14,888 nucleotides of DNA, from the NCBI GenBank assembly GCA_013215025.1, contig JABSRR010000033.1, positions 1-14,888 of the forward strand. Reading direction: 5' to 3'. The stretch's first letter is position 1, and every line of letters begins with the position of its first letter. The DNA comes from Pseudomonadales bacterium (GTDB taxonomy: Bacteria > Pseudomonadota > Gammaproteobacteria > Pseudomonadales > DT-91). The notes beneath the pieces are model-generated. The model made no database searches. It had not been told where the DNA came from and saw only the letters and a list, made by a program, of their open reading frames with translations. Below, one piece after another: positions 1 to 6,992 of this stretch. Made by a program: the position numbers and the translations under genes.

Positions 1-484
1 TAAAGCGCGCTGCATCAAAGGTTTGACGGTTATTACGCCACGCCACATGGCCAATAAAACGCTGATTATCTAAAGTCACCACTTGGCGGCCAATCTTAGT
101 AGTAAATATGTCAGAGTTATATTGAATAAATGCCTGATCAACTTCAGTGAATTCAGGGTCACCTATCACTGAAAAACCTTGTGACAATGGCGCGTATTCA
201 TCTTCACCAAAGGCCACACGCCCATCCTCAAACTCAGCCGTTGCGGTAAAGCCCATGAAGTCACCGGTGGTATAGCCAAGCCGCGTACGCAGGGTTACAG
301 CGGTCGCATCATCGAGGGCATTATCCTGCTCTACCGACTCGTAACGAAGACGTGTAGTGGCAAATGTTTTGCCTGAGGTTAATGCATCGATAAATGCGTC
401 AGCGTTTGCGCCCGAGCTAACACCCAATGTGCCAGCCGTCGTCATAGCCGCTAAAATAGCGCTGCTTGTTTTGTTTAACTTCAT
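1..484 (-). CDS. Outer-membrane porin, alginate-export/nitrate-associated family (3' part cut off by window edge)
   Basis: The first 161 residues of a beta-barrel porin; the C-terminus lies beyond base 1. A Sec signal peptide (MKLNKTSSAILAAMTTAGTL..., cleaving near GANA-DAF) is followed by alternating strands with the family's typical runs: RLRYESV near residue 46, TRLGYTTGDF near 66, then DPEFTEVDQA, KIGRQVVTLDNQRFIG and WRNNRQTFDA. These match the alginate-export-type porins of gammaproteobacteria. The ATG at 484 is set by an AGGGGAA ribosome site about 5 bases upstream. It starts only 35 bases after the stop of the ABC ATPase with no terminator between, so it is most likely the last known gene of the nrt operon, and nitrate/nitrite entry through the outer membrane is a reasonable inferred role. 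The family is broad, so the substrate is not shown by sequence. Confidence 0.8.
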   Translation of the reverse strand, partial: MKLNKTSSAILAAMTTAGTLGVSSGANADAFIDALTSGKTFATTRLRYESVEQDNALDDATAVTLRTRLGYTTGDFMGFTATAEFEDGRVAFGEDEYAPLSQGFSVIGDPEFTEVDQAFIQYNSDIFTTKIGRQVVTLDNQRFIGHVAWRNNRQTFDAARF

Positions 485-519
485 AAGTTTCCCCTTTAGA
501 TTAAACTATCATTAAAAAA

Positions 520-1365
520 TTAGGCTACCTTTACCTTGTTAGATTTTTTGGCTTTCTTTTGTTTAGCCTGCTCAAAATTCTCAACTTTTTTTTGCTTCTC
601 ATATAAGAACTGCAATACAGCGGCACGATAATGGTTGTATTGCACATCATCAGCGAGTGCCAAACGGTCTCGTGGTCGCTCTAAGTCGATTGCCAAAATC
701 TCGCCGATAGTCGCTGCTGGTCCATTTGTCATCATGACAATCCGATCCGACAACAACACGGCCTCATCCACATCATGGGTAATCATGATGACGGTATTAT
801 TTAAATCACTTTGAATTTCCATTAATGAATCTTGTAAATGCGCCCGCGTAAGCGCATCCAGTGCACCAAAGGGCTCATCCATCAACAACACTTCTGGCTC
901 CATAGCTAGGGCACGCGCAATACCAACGCGCTGTTTCATGCCGCCAGAAATCTCATCCGGGCGCTTGTGCATCGCATGTTCCATATGCACAAGTTTAAGA
1001 TTGTGCTCAATCCAATCTTTCATTTCGGCCTTGGACTTTTGCCCTTTAAATACTGTCTTAACCGCAAGCTCAACATTTTCATAGGCGGTTAACCATGGCA
1101 GTAAAGAATGGTTTTGAAATACCACCGCACGCTCAGGCCCTGGCTCTAGCACTTCTTTACCGTGCAAAATAACCCCACCTTTGGTGGCCTGATAGAGGCC
1201 TGCAACCATATTTAACACGGTAGATTTGCCGCAGCCTGAATGACCAATCAAAGAAACAAACTCACCCTGCTGAATATCCAGATCAACCGACTGCACCGCA
1301 CAAAATGGACCGGTCGGGGTAGGAAACTCAATTGCCACATCACTTAATTCTAAAAATTTATTCAT
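520..1365 (-). CDS. nrtD: Nitrate/nitrite ABC importer, ATP-binding subunit (NrtC/NrtD, NasD type)
   Basis: A 281-residue ABC ATPase that powers the importer with NrtA and NrtB. Visible motifs, in order: Walker A GHSGCGKST (41-49), Q-loop Gln84 (VVFQNHSLLPW), signature ISGGMKQR (139-146), Walker B VLLMDEP (159-165), D-loop GALD (167-170) and switch His197 (MITHDVDEA). The NHSLLPWLTAYENV stretch is typical of the nitrate/sulfonate/taurine importer class. It ends in a Lys-rich tail and lacks the extra NrtA-like domain of cyanobacterial NrtC, so it is of the short NrtD/NasD form. The start has a GAGGA site 8 bases upstream. It lies 32 bases after nrtB in the same operon. Nitrate specificity rests on the operon and its nitrogen-type leader; the ATPase alone could not be told from a cyanate, sulfonate or taurine one. 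Confidence 0.9.
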   Translation of the reverse strand: MNKFLELSDVAIEFPTPTGPFCAVQSVDLDIQQGEFVSLIGHSGCGKSTVLNMVAGLYQATKGGVILHGKEVLEPGPERAVVFQNHSLLPWLTAYENVELAVKTVFKGQKSKAEMKDWIEHNLKLVHMEHAMHKRPDEISGGMKQRVGIARALAMEPEVLLMDEPFGALDALTRAHLQDSLMEIQSDLNNTVIMITHDVDEAVLLSDRIVMMTNGPAATIGEILAIDLERPRDRLALADDVQYNHYRAAVLQFLYEKQKKVENFEQAKQKKAKKSNKVKVA

Positions 1366-1397
1366 TGTTTTATCCTCAACTCAATTATCTTGATGCA

Positions 1398-2396
1398 TTA
1401 ACGCACAGAGCTATTTTTATCCCACGACACCTTGCGCTGCAGCAGCATCATGATGCGGTCGAGAATAAAGCCAATAAAACCAATGACCAAAACAGCAAAC
1501 ATGATGCGACCTAGAGACGCCGAGCTGCCGTTTTGAAATTCATCCCAAACAAATTTTCCAAGGCCTGGATTTTGTGCCAGCATTTCTGCAGCAATTAATA
1601 CCATCCATGCGATGCCTAGTGACAAGCGTAAGCCCGTAAAGATCATCGGAATCGAAGATGGCAAAACAATTTTGCGCACATGTGTAAGCCAGCTTAAACG
1701 CAACACCTGACTGACGTTTTGTAAATCTTTCGATACGCCCGATACACCCACGGCAGTATTAATCATGGTCGGCCATAGCGAGCAAAGCGTCACCGTAATC
1801 ATCGAATTAATAAAAGACTTAGCCACTAGCGGGTCATCAGACACATATAAGGCTGACACCACCATAGTCACTAGAGGTAGCCATGCCAGCGGCGATACCG
1901 GTTTGAATATTTGAATCACCGGATTGGCCGCACTGTATAAACCTTCACTTAAACCGATCGCTATACCAACTGGAATAGCAATCAATGACGCCAGTACAAA
2001 ACCTGCTAACACTGTCACTAAAGAGGTGAATATTTGATCAATAAATGTGGGCGCGCCTGTATAGGGACGAATGCGCACTTGATAATCTGGATTTTTCTCT
2101 AATTTTTTAGCATTCCTGGCTTCTTGGCGCTGATAAAACTTCTCTTCTTTAATGCGCTCTTCTTTGTGCTCAAGCCACAAATTCTGACCTTGCTCATACA
2201 CTGCCGCAGGGCCTGGAAACTTACCTAACGAGGTGTCTATTTTTGATGCACCGATCGACCAAAAAAATAAAAACACCAATATACCTAGCAGAGGCAAACC
2301 TATTTGCCGAAAGATAGTATTGATTTGTGCTATCGGGTCTTTTCCCATTAGCAATAATTTATAAGGTTCTATCACATTCATGATTGCATTTGACAT
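1398..2396 (-). CDS. nrtB: Nitrate/nitrite ABC importer, inner-membrane permease (NrtB)
   Basis: A 332-residue integral membrane permease. One N-terminal membrane helix (about residues 32-50) is followed by a charged cytoplasmic or connecting stretch (about 65-115, rich in Glu, Lys and Arg) ending in the NrtB-typical YTGAPTFIDQIFTSL. The BPD_transp_1 core follows, with helices near 125-148, 165-187, 195-215, 255-275 and 299-318. The EAA loop that docks on the ATPase is visible as AAEMLAQNPGLG (about 270-281). No strong ribosome site is seen before the ATG at 2396 (GTGAGATACTACT), so translation may be modest. It is separated from nrtA by 151 bases holding small hairpins, and followed 32 bases later by the ATPase. 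The family also includes cyanate and bicarbonate permeases; nitrate or nitrite is preferred here because of the regulatory leader. Confidence 0.9.
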   Translation of the reverse strand: MSNAIMNVIEPYKLLLMGKDPIAQINTIFRQIGLPLLGILVFLFFWSIGASKIDTSLGKFPGPAAVYEQGQNLWLEHKEERIKEEKFYQRQEARNAKKLEKNPDYQVRIRPYTGAPTFIDQIFTSLVTVLAGFVLASLIAIPVGIAIGLSEGLYSAANPVIQIFKPVSPLAWLPLVTMVVSALYVSDDPLVAKSFINSMITVTLCSLWPTMINTAVGVSGVSKDLQNVSQVLRLSWLTHVRKIVLPSSIPMIFTGLRLSLGIAWMVLIAAEMLAQNPGLGKFVWDEFQNGSSASLGRIMFAVLVIGFIGFILDRIMMLLQRKVSWDKNSSVR

Positions 2397-2507
2397 AGTA
2401 GTATCTCACTCATCTTGTTTTACAGCGTTGCAAAACCCATAGAATAATTAACGACATTGTTATTTGTGGTGTGAAAATTACTCATACTTTGTCTTGGTAG
2501 TTGTAAT

Positions 2508-2540
2508 GGGCATCCATGCCCTCAATGCGTCCATGCATGG
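2508..2540 (-). repeat. Two short hairpins in the nrtA-nrtB intergenic region
   Basis: Two perfect palindromes sit 9 bases apart just after the nrtA stop: GGGCATCCATGCCC (2508-2521) and CCATGCATGG (2531-2540). In the transcript they would fold as small stem-loops. Neither is followed by a U tract, so they are not a simple intrinsic terminator. Such structures between a binding-protein gene and its permease often protect the upstream mRNA, giving excess binding protein; that role is inferred. The rest of the 151-base gap shows nothing I recognise. Confidence 0.4.
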
Positions 2541-2547
2541 TTAATCG

Positions 2548-3915
2548 TTACAGCTTTTCGCCTTGCTTTAAGCCAATTGGGAACTTAGCAAGGTAAGCAT
2601 TTGGCTTAGTACCGTCATAAGGAATACCGTCAATGAAGGACTCTTCGACTGGTTTAAAGCCACTCTCGCTGGCGAAGTCAGGAAAATCTTTTGCCTGCAC
2701 CTTACCTTCTGCGATCAATTCTTTGGCAGCGATAGCATAAATGTCAGGGCGATAAACTTTCTTGGCAATGTCCATATACCAGCTGTCTGGCTTAGCTTCA
2801 GAGATTTGGCCCCAGCGACGCATTTGCGTTAGGTACCAGATGGCATCTGAGTAGTATGGATAGGTTGCGTTATAGCGGAAAAATACGTTGAAATCAGGCA
2901 CTTCACGCTTATCACCTTTTTCATACTCAAATGTACCGGTCATCGAGTTAGCAATAACGTCTTTATCTGCACCAACATAATTAGGCTTAGACAAGATTTT
3001 CACCGCTTCCATACGATTGGCATTGTTATTCTCATCCAGCCATTGCGCGGCGCGAATCATTGCTTTAACTACTCGGATATGAGTATTTGGATATTTATCC
3101 GCCCAAGCCTTGGATACACCAAACACTTTTTCTGGGTTGTTTTTCCAAATTTCATAGTCAGTAATAACCGGCACACCAATACCTTTAAACACTGCCTGCT
3201 GGTTCCATGGCTCACCCACACAGTAGCCATAAATAGTACCCGCTTCTAAGGTGGCTGGCATTTGCGGCGGCGGCGTCACGCTCAATAAAGCATCGGCTTG
3301 CAGCTGTCCCTTGATGTCGCCCTTATGTGGCGCATAAAAGCCTGGGTGAATACCGCCTGCAGCTAGCCAATAACGCAGCTCATAGTTGTGCGTGGATACC
3401 GGGAATACCATACCCATATTGAAGGGCTTACCCTCAGATTTGTATTTTTCAACTATTGGCTTCAGCGCATCGGCTTTAATAGGATGCACTGGCTTACCGT
3501 CGGCCTGTTTAGGAATGTTCGGCTTCATTTGCTGCCAAATATCATTTGAAACGGTAATGCCGTTACCATTTAAGTCCATGCTGAAAGCGGTGATGATATG
3601 CGCCTGCGTGCCAAAACCGATCGTAGCGCCGAGCGGCTGACCCGCCAACATATGTGCACCGTCGAGCTGACCATCAATGACGCCGTCCAACAATACCTTC
3701 CAGTTGGCCTGCGCTTCTAACGTTACATACAGATCTTCGTCTTCAAAATAGCCATTCTCGTAGGCAATCGCTAAAGGCGCCATATCGGTTAGCTTGATAA
3801 AGCCAAACTTCAAATCTTCTTTTTCAGGCTCGCCAACGGCGGCCAACACTGACTGCGTCGTCATTGTCATTACCGCAGCGGCCGCAGCTAACTTTATTGG
3901 TTGTAACCACTTCAT
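2548..3915 (-). CDS. nrtA: Periplasmic nitrate/nitrite-binding protein of ABC importer (NrtA/NasF)
   Basis: A 455-residue substrate-binding protein of the NrtA/CmpA family, at the usual family length. A Sec signal peptide ([18 protein letters not shown]..., cleaving near SVLA-AVG) has no lipobox Cys, so it should be soluble in the periplasm. Family hallmarks follow: [78 protein letters not shown] and [12 protein letters not shown]. The ATG at 3915 has an AGAGGG site 7 bases upstream. It is the first gene of the nrt operon, read from a sigma-54-like promoter and through a terminator-bearing leader that ends 32 bases before the start. CmpA (bicarbonate) and cyanate binders are close relatives, but the nitrogen-type control argues for nitrate or nitrite. 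Confidence 0.92.
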   Translation of the reverse strand: MKWLQPIKLAAAAAVMTMTTQSVLAAVGEPEKEDLKFGFIKLTDMAPLAIAYENGYFEDEDLYVTLEAQANWKVLLDGVIDGQLDGAHMLAGQPLGATIGFGTQAHIITAFSMDLNGNGITVSNDIWQQMKPNIPKQADGKPVHPIKADALKPIVEKYKSEGKPFNMGMVFPVSTHNYELRYWLAAGGIHPGFYAPHKGDIKGQLQADALLSVTPPPQMPATLEAGTIYGYCVGEPWNQQAVFKGIGVPVITDYEIWKNNPEKVFGVSKAWADKYPNTHIRVVKAMIRAAQWLDENNNANRMEAVKILSKPNYVGADKDVIANSMTGTFEYEKGDKREVPDFNVFFRYNATYPYYSDAIWYLTQMRRWGQISEAKPDSWYMDIAKKVYRPDIYAIAAKELIAEGKVQAKDFPDFASESGFKPVEESFIDGIPYDGTKPNAYLAKFPIGLKQGEKL

Positions 3916-3947
3916 GTATTTACCCTCTTGAGGTTAGTGTGTGGGTT

Positions 3948-3996
3948 AAAAAAAACGCTTAATGCTGCCGCAACATTAACTGCAGAGCATTAAGCG
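3948..3996 (-). terminator. Attenuator terminator in the nrtA leader
   Basis: In minus-strand RNA an 11-bp perfect stem, CGCUUAAUGCU/AGCAUUAAGCG, closes a 19-base loop region and is followed at once by eight U. It lies between the promoter and nrtA, ending 32 bases before the ATG, so it would stop transcription before the operon unless relieved. Its 5' arm shares bases with the 3' arm of the P2 hairpin at 3991-4006, so the two folds exclude each other. Confidence 0.85.
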
Positions 3997-4031
3997 CCTT
4001 TGCTTATATTTATTTTCATCGCCATTGATGA
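3991..4031 (-). promoter_or_regulatory. ANTAR-type antiterminator RNA (P1 + P2) in the nrtA leader
   Basis: Two short hairpins with six-base loops stand in tandem in the leader RNA. P1 (4016-4031) is UCAUC[AAUGGC]GAUGA and P2 (3991-4006) is UAAGC[AAAGGC]GCUUA, joined by the 9-base linker AAAUAAAUA. Both loops have A at position 1 and G at position 4, the defining pattern of RNA bound by ANTAR-domain antiterminators (NasR of Klebsiella, NasT of Azotobacter/Pseudomonas). The P2 3' arm is part of the 5' arm of the following terminator. Binding of a nitrate/nitrite-responsive NasT or NasR would hold P2, block the terminator and let nrtA be transcribed. The regulator gene itself is not in this window. 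Confidence 0.85.
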
Positions 4032-4050
4032 TATTTCTGATTTAAAATAA

Positions 4051-4066
4051 AGCTTTAATCATGCCA
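4051..4066 (-). promoter_or_regulatory. Sigma-54 (-24/-12) promoter for nrtA
   Basis: TGGCATGATTAAAGCT fits the sigma-54 pattern TGGCAC-N5-TTGCW: the -24 GG and -12 GC are exactly 12 bases apart and five of six -24 bases match. The predicted start is near 4040, about 9 bases before the P1 hairpin, so the antiterminator RNA would be the first thing made. An NtrC-like site lies about 108 bp upstream. Confidence 0.7.
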
Positions 4067-4140
4067 ACTTTAATTAGTTATTATAAATCATATACTTATA
4101 TAAATTTAATGGTGATAATTTACCTCTAAAAATACCTTAT

Positions 4141-4157
4141 GGCACTATTTTGGTTAG
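4141..4157. promoter_or_regulatory. NtrC-like enhancer site upstream of nrtA
   Basis: GGCACTATTTTGGTTAG closely resembles the NtrC site GCACTATATTGGTGC; the left half and core match, the right half is degenerate. Its centre is about 108 bp upstream of the predicted sigma-54 start, the usual enhancer distance. An additional TGCAC half-site at 4173-4177 lies about three helical turns further up but overlaps the globin terminator and is doubtful. Confidence 0.5.
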
Positions 4158-4177
4158 CTTTAAAATTCTGCTTGCAC

Positions 4178-4204
4178 AAAAAAAACCAGCTTTCGCTGGT
4201 TTTT
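4178..4204 (-). terminator. Intrinsic terminator after the globin gene
   Basis: On the minus strand AAAACCAGC-GAAA-GCTGGTTTT forms a strong stem with a GNRA-type GAAA loop and a U tract. It begins 23 bases after the globin stop and closes the cytochrome operon, separating it from the nrtA promoter. The flanking A/T runs could make it work in both directions. Confidence 0.9.
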
Positions 4205-4227
4205 CTCGAGCCACCTAAAGTTAATCT

Positions 4228-4659
4228 CTACGCTGGCTGCTCCGCATTCGCTGCAGCTATCATGGTAGATGATAAGACGCCGTAGGCTGTCAGCCATGCG
4301 GCCTTCACCTCATCGGTAAAAGCATCGCCTAAACCCTGCCCCAAGGTTTTGATCAATGCAGCACCAACTGTTGCATAGTGCTCATCTTTAACCCCATAGC
4401 CCACATGGCGCAGTGCCAGCTTTTCTACCACCGGCACCAATTCATCCAACTTATCCAATAAATTTACTGCCGCAGTGATCATTTGCATCAGCTTTTTACC
4501 CTGCTCAGTGAGGTCTCCTTTAAACAATGGCTTGAGCGCGGGATCAGCCTCAAACAAGTTACTGTAGAATAAGGCCGCCGCATCATCTGCAATTGGCTCC
4601 ACTTTCGACCATGAATCACGGCAGAGCGCAATTTTTTCTGCGTTTAACGTATCTGACAT
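4228..4659 (-). CDS. Single-domain bacterial haemoglobin (Vitreoscilla-globin-like)
   Basis: A 143-residue cytoplasmic globin without a reductase domain or signal peptide. Aligned by eye to Vitreoscilla haemoglobin it keeps Tyr32 (B10, in FYSNLFEADPALKPLF), Gln53 (E7, in TEQGKKLM) and the proximal His85 (F8, in ALRHVGYGV). Tyr-B10/Gln-E7 is the distal pair usual in O2-binding, NO-dioxygenating globins. It is the last gene of the cytochrome operon, which suggests NO removal during nitrogen-oxide metabolism (inference). Start choice is open. ATG 4659 has GGGAGA 8 bases upstream and gives the normal family length. An in-frame ATG at 4701 has a perfect GGAGG 5 bases upstream and would add 14 residues (MLKKLMSLIKGESD). 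A third ATG at 4713 has no ribosome site. Confidence 0.88.
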   Translation of the reverse strand: MSDTLNAEKIALCRDSWSKVEPIADDAAALFYSNLFEADPALKPLFKGDLTEQGKKLMQMITAAVNLLDKLDELVPVVEKLALRHVGYGVKDEHYATVGAALIKTLGQGLGDAFTDEVKAAWLTAYGVLSSTMIAAANAEQPA

Positions 4660-4722
4660 ATCAGATTCTCCCTTTATTAATGACATCAATTTTTTAAGCA
4701 TTTCAGCCTCCATGACTGATCA

Positions 4723-5073
4723 TCACTGATCCACTTGACTCAGCATATATTTTACCGCCTCGGCCACTTCAGCATCGCTTAGAAACGTTTTACCGCCCTT
4801 GGCTGGCATCAGCTCGTAGCCCTCGATCGCATGCGCAGTCAAAACCGCCAAACCTTGCGGCGCGCGCTTTGACCACATCTTCTTATTGCCAATAATGGGT
4901 GCACCATTGATGCCTTGACTGTGACAAACGACGCAGTGCTGCTTAACAATACTCGCTCCCAACGCAAGCTCAGCGCTAACGCTATTTGCTGAGGGGTTCT
5001 CAACAGCATCAACACAGCTCAATAGATTCACAGCCGCAAACACCAAACTCATGGCTATCAAACAAAACTTCAT
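4723..5073 (-). CDS. Monohaem c-type cytochrome, c5-like, exported
   Basis: A 116-residue class I cytochrome c. It has an N-terminal signal (MKFCLIAMSLVFAAVNLLSC); the LLSC ending could be a weak lipobox, making it a lipoprotein. One haem site CVVCH (Cys47, Cys50, His51) is followed by the c5-like QGINGAPIIGNKKMW, and the axial Met is probably Met89 in GYELMPAKGG. It ends in a helix typical of c5/c8 proteins. Its likely role is to shuttle electrons in the periplasm between the multihaem proteins of this operon or the respiratory chain. The ATG at 5073 is preferred over an upstream TTG (5085) because the signal begins there, although no clear ribosome site is seen. It is 24 bases from the DUF3365 gene. 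Confidence 0.85.
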   Translation of the reverse strand: MKFCLIAMSLVFAAVNLLSCVDAVENPSANSVSAELALGASIVKQHCVVCHSQGINGAPIIGNKKMWSKRAPQGLAVLTAHAIEGYELMPAKGGKTFLSDAEVAEAVKYMLSQVDQ

Positions 5074-5097
5074 CACAACACCCAAGCAATCAATCGC

Positions 5098-5670
5098 TTA
5101 AAGCGGCACGCGAATAACAACGCCACCCATGACTTCACCAATCTGAAAATCAGTTTTCGGCGAGTCTTTATGGTCGTTATGGCATGTGGTGCAGGCTGGC
5201 GACACAGCCACATCAGGATACACTGCAGTAAAGTAGGTCACGTCGCCCAACGCTTCTTCACCGTAAAAATTTTGCCCAGGGTTATCTGCAATAAATTGCA
5301 GACCTTCTTTTTCCATCGGTGTTTTCGGCGCATTTTGCTTATTTATTGGCCAAAGCGACTGCAGCGAGTAGGTAAAGTCATCCGTAGTTTCTGCAACTCT
5401 CTCAGCGCCAGCCCTAAACATCTGCGCCGGCAGTAAAGTGCCATTATCAATATCTTCCCAATGTTCATCAGGCTTAACCGCACCCGAGCCATTCGGACCC
5501 AAGCGCTGCACAACCAGCTTGGTATAATTAGCGCGATCCGCATTCATCACTGCAAACAACGAGTCGGTATATAACTTAGGCTCTATACCCTTCATTACAA
5601 CCTCATCTTTACATGCACTTAAGCCGACAGCCAAGGCTGCCATTGTGGTTACCGATAGTAGTTTTTTCAT
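5098..5670 (-). CDS. DUF3365 (Tll0287-like) c-type haem lipoprotein
   Basis: A 190-residue lipoprotein: signal MKKLLSVTTMAALAVGLSAC with lipobox LSAC, Cys20 being the lipidated residue. The body matches the DUF3365/Tll0287-like fold, which has PAS-like topology and binds one c-type haem; the haem motif is CTTCH (Cys160, Cys163, His164) in SPACTTCHNDH near the C-terminus. The end reads IGEVMGGVVIRVPL, typical of the family. Family members are electron carriers or haem-based sensors of unknown ligand. The ATG at 5670 is chosen over the one at 5691 because AGGAG lies 6 bases before it. It sits 28 bases after the 11-haem cytochrome gene, so it probably acts as a periplasmic partner or NO/redox-binding accessory; this is inference. 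Confidence 0.82.
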   Translation of the reverse strand: MKKLLSVTTMAALAVGLSACKDEVVMKGIEPKLYTDSLFAVMNADRANYTKLVVQRLGPNGSGAVKPDEHWEDIDNGTLLPAQMFRAGAERVAETTDDFTYSLQSLWPINKQNAPKTPMEKEGLQFIADNPGQNFYGEEALGDVTYFTAVYPDVAVSPACTTCHNDHKDSPKTDFQIGEVMGGVVIRVPL

Positions 5671-5698
5671 AGGTTTCTCCTTGGTTAACATATCAGTG

Positions 5699-6985
5699 TT
5701 ATCGTGAATCTCTTTCTAACGCCCAATCTATTGATGGAACATGCTTACTAGGCTGGCCATTAAAATTGTTATTAATTAAAAGCTGGTCTGCTAATGCATC
5801 AATCGAAAAACCTAAACCATGACAGTCAAGGCAGACCTCTCGAATCATCTTCTCATTTGGTCTGAGATTGGCATTTTGATTATGCTCGACCATGCTGAAT
5901 GCCTGCCCGTCAATCATGATTTGCTTATGCGGCATATGACAGGTGGCGCAACTAAACTCAATATCCGATTGCTTAGCATGCGGTGAGGCGATAAAGCTTT
6001 TCGAATGCTCATCGTCATGACAACTCAAACAGCTTTCAGTTGCAGACATCTGCTGATACTGATGCGGCGCATGACAGGCACTGCACTCTTGTTGCGCCGC
6101 AGTATGAAACGCCATCGACCTACTCATATCAGTATTCATTGCCGGCAAATCTTGCGCCAAGCGCATGCCATGCTTCGAGGCTAGAAACCCTTCCGTTTCT
6201 TGACTGTGACAGGTAGCACACTGACTCGATGCCGGCTTCGCTAACCACTCATCTGCATCTTGTAAATGACAGCTTGCACATGACAAGCCAGCTTCTGCAT
6301 GAATATCTTCAGCAAACACTGCCGCCACAGCAATTTTTGCCTCAGAATCTAAATTTACTGGCTGCTGCGCACTAACATCAGAAAAATCTGCATTTTTAGA
6401 GTGATGATAATAACTGGGCATGCTAGACGAGAGCACTACTTCATCTAACACCTTAAGCCATGGCTCTTGCGCATGTTGCAATAAGAAATTTTCGTATAAA
6501 GCTCGATTATCGTGATAGTTATGGCAGCCTGCATCAGCACAACTATCAAACGCTAAATCTTGATGGCTCTCACGCTCTTCAGCAATATCCTGATGGCAGT
6601 GATAGCAATAGTCATCTGGCAAACTTACGCCCATCGCTCTTGTCTGCTCATGCTGATGCTCGGTATGACAACTCACACAATAGCGCGCATCCACGACCTC
6701 TAGACGGTCGGCGTTACGCGGATCGGTAAACTTTTTTTTCGGATGCGAATCGTGTGCCGCATCTAACTCTGTTTGATGACACGCAACGCATGCATTTTGC
6801 AGTATTTCCTCACCGCCAAAAGGCTCGGTATGACATGCCGTACAAGCCATCTCAATTTGATAGTGGCCATAACTGGCTTCGCCGATGAGAAAATCTGTTT
6901 TATGCGCTTGAATAAACATCTGATTAACAAAGTAGCCTGCTAAAGCCAGGCATATCAGCCCCCAAAGTATCCATATTTTTTTCAC
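5699..6985 (-). CDS. Periplasmic multihaem (11-haem) c-type cytochrome
   Basis: A 428-residue protein with an uncleaved-looking N-terminal membrane anchor (about residues 4-24) and eleven haem-attachment motifs in two groups. Group 1: C48-H52, C66-H70, C103-H107, C127-H131 and an atypical CX4CH (CADAGCH, 149-155). Group 2: C236-H240, C256-H260, C301-H305, C319-H323, C346-H350 and C385-H389. About 80 haem-free residues separate the groups. CX4CH is known from tetrahaem cytochromes c3. Group 2, with SKHG, CATCHMPH and a final CLDCHG, loosely recalls the octahaem hydroxylamine-oxidoreductase/nitrite-reductase superfamily, but there is no CXXCK as in NrfA and I cannot assign it. The GTG start at 6985 has an AGGTGAG site overlapping the stop of the preceding gene, suggesting coupled translation. 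It is likely to receive electrons from the membrane oxidoreductase encoded upstream and pass them to nitrite or another N-oxide (inference). Confidence 0.85.
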   Translation of the reverse strand: MKKIWILWGLICLALAGYFVNQMFIQAHKTDFLIGEASYGHYQIEMACTACHTEPFGGEEILQNACVACHQTELDAAHDSHPKKKFTDPRNADRLEVVDARYCVSCHTEHQHEQTRAMGVSLPDDYCYHCHQDIAEERESHQDLAFDSCADAGCHNYHDNRALYENFLLQHAQEPWLKVLDEVVLSSSMPSYYHHSKNADFSDVSAQQPVNLDSEAKIAVAAVFAEDIHAEAGLSCASCHLQDADEWLAKPASSQCATCHSQETEGFLASKHGMRLAQDLPAMNTDMSRSMAFHTAAQQECSACHAPHQYQQMSATESCLSCHDDEHSKSFIASPHAKQSDIEFSCATCHMPHKQIMIDGQAFSMVEHNQNANLRPNEKMIREVCLDCHGLGFSIDALADQLLINNNFNGQPSKHVPSIDWALERDSR

Positions 6986-6992
6986 AACTCAC

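Noticed and set aside
3043..3249. Plus-strand open frame opposite nrtA
   Set aside because: Lies wholly inside a well-supported minus-strand gene, with no ribosome site and an atypical protein; a shadow frame.
4173..4189. Second NtrC-like site upstream of nrtA (TGCAC half-site)
   Set aside because: Only one half matches and it is embedded in the A-run of the globin terminator.
6460..6729. Plus-strand open frame opposite the multihaem cytochrome
   Set aside because: Antisense shadow of a gene with many repeated haem codons; product has no recognisable feature.
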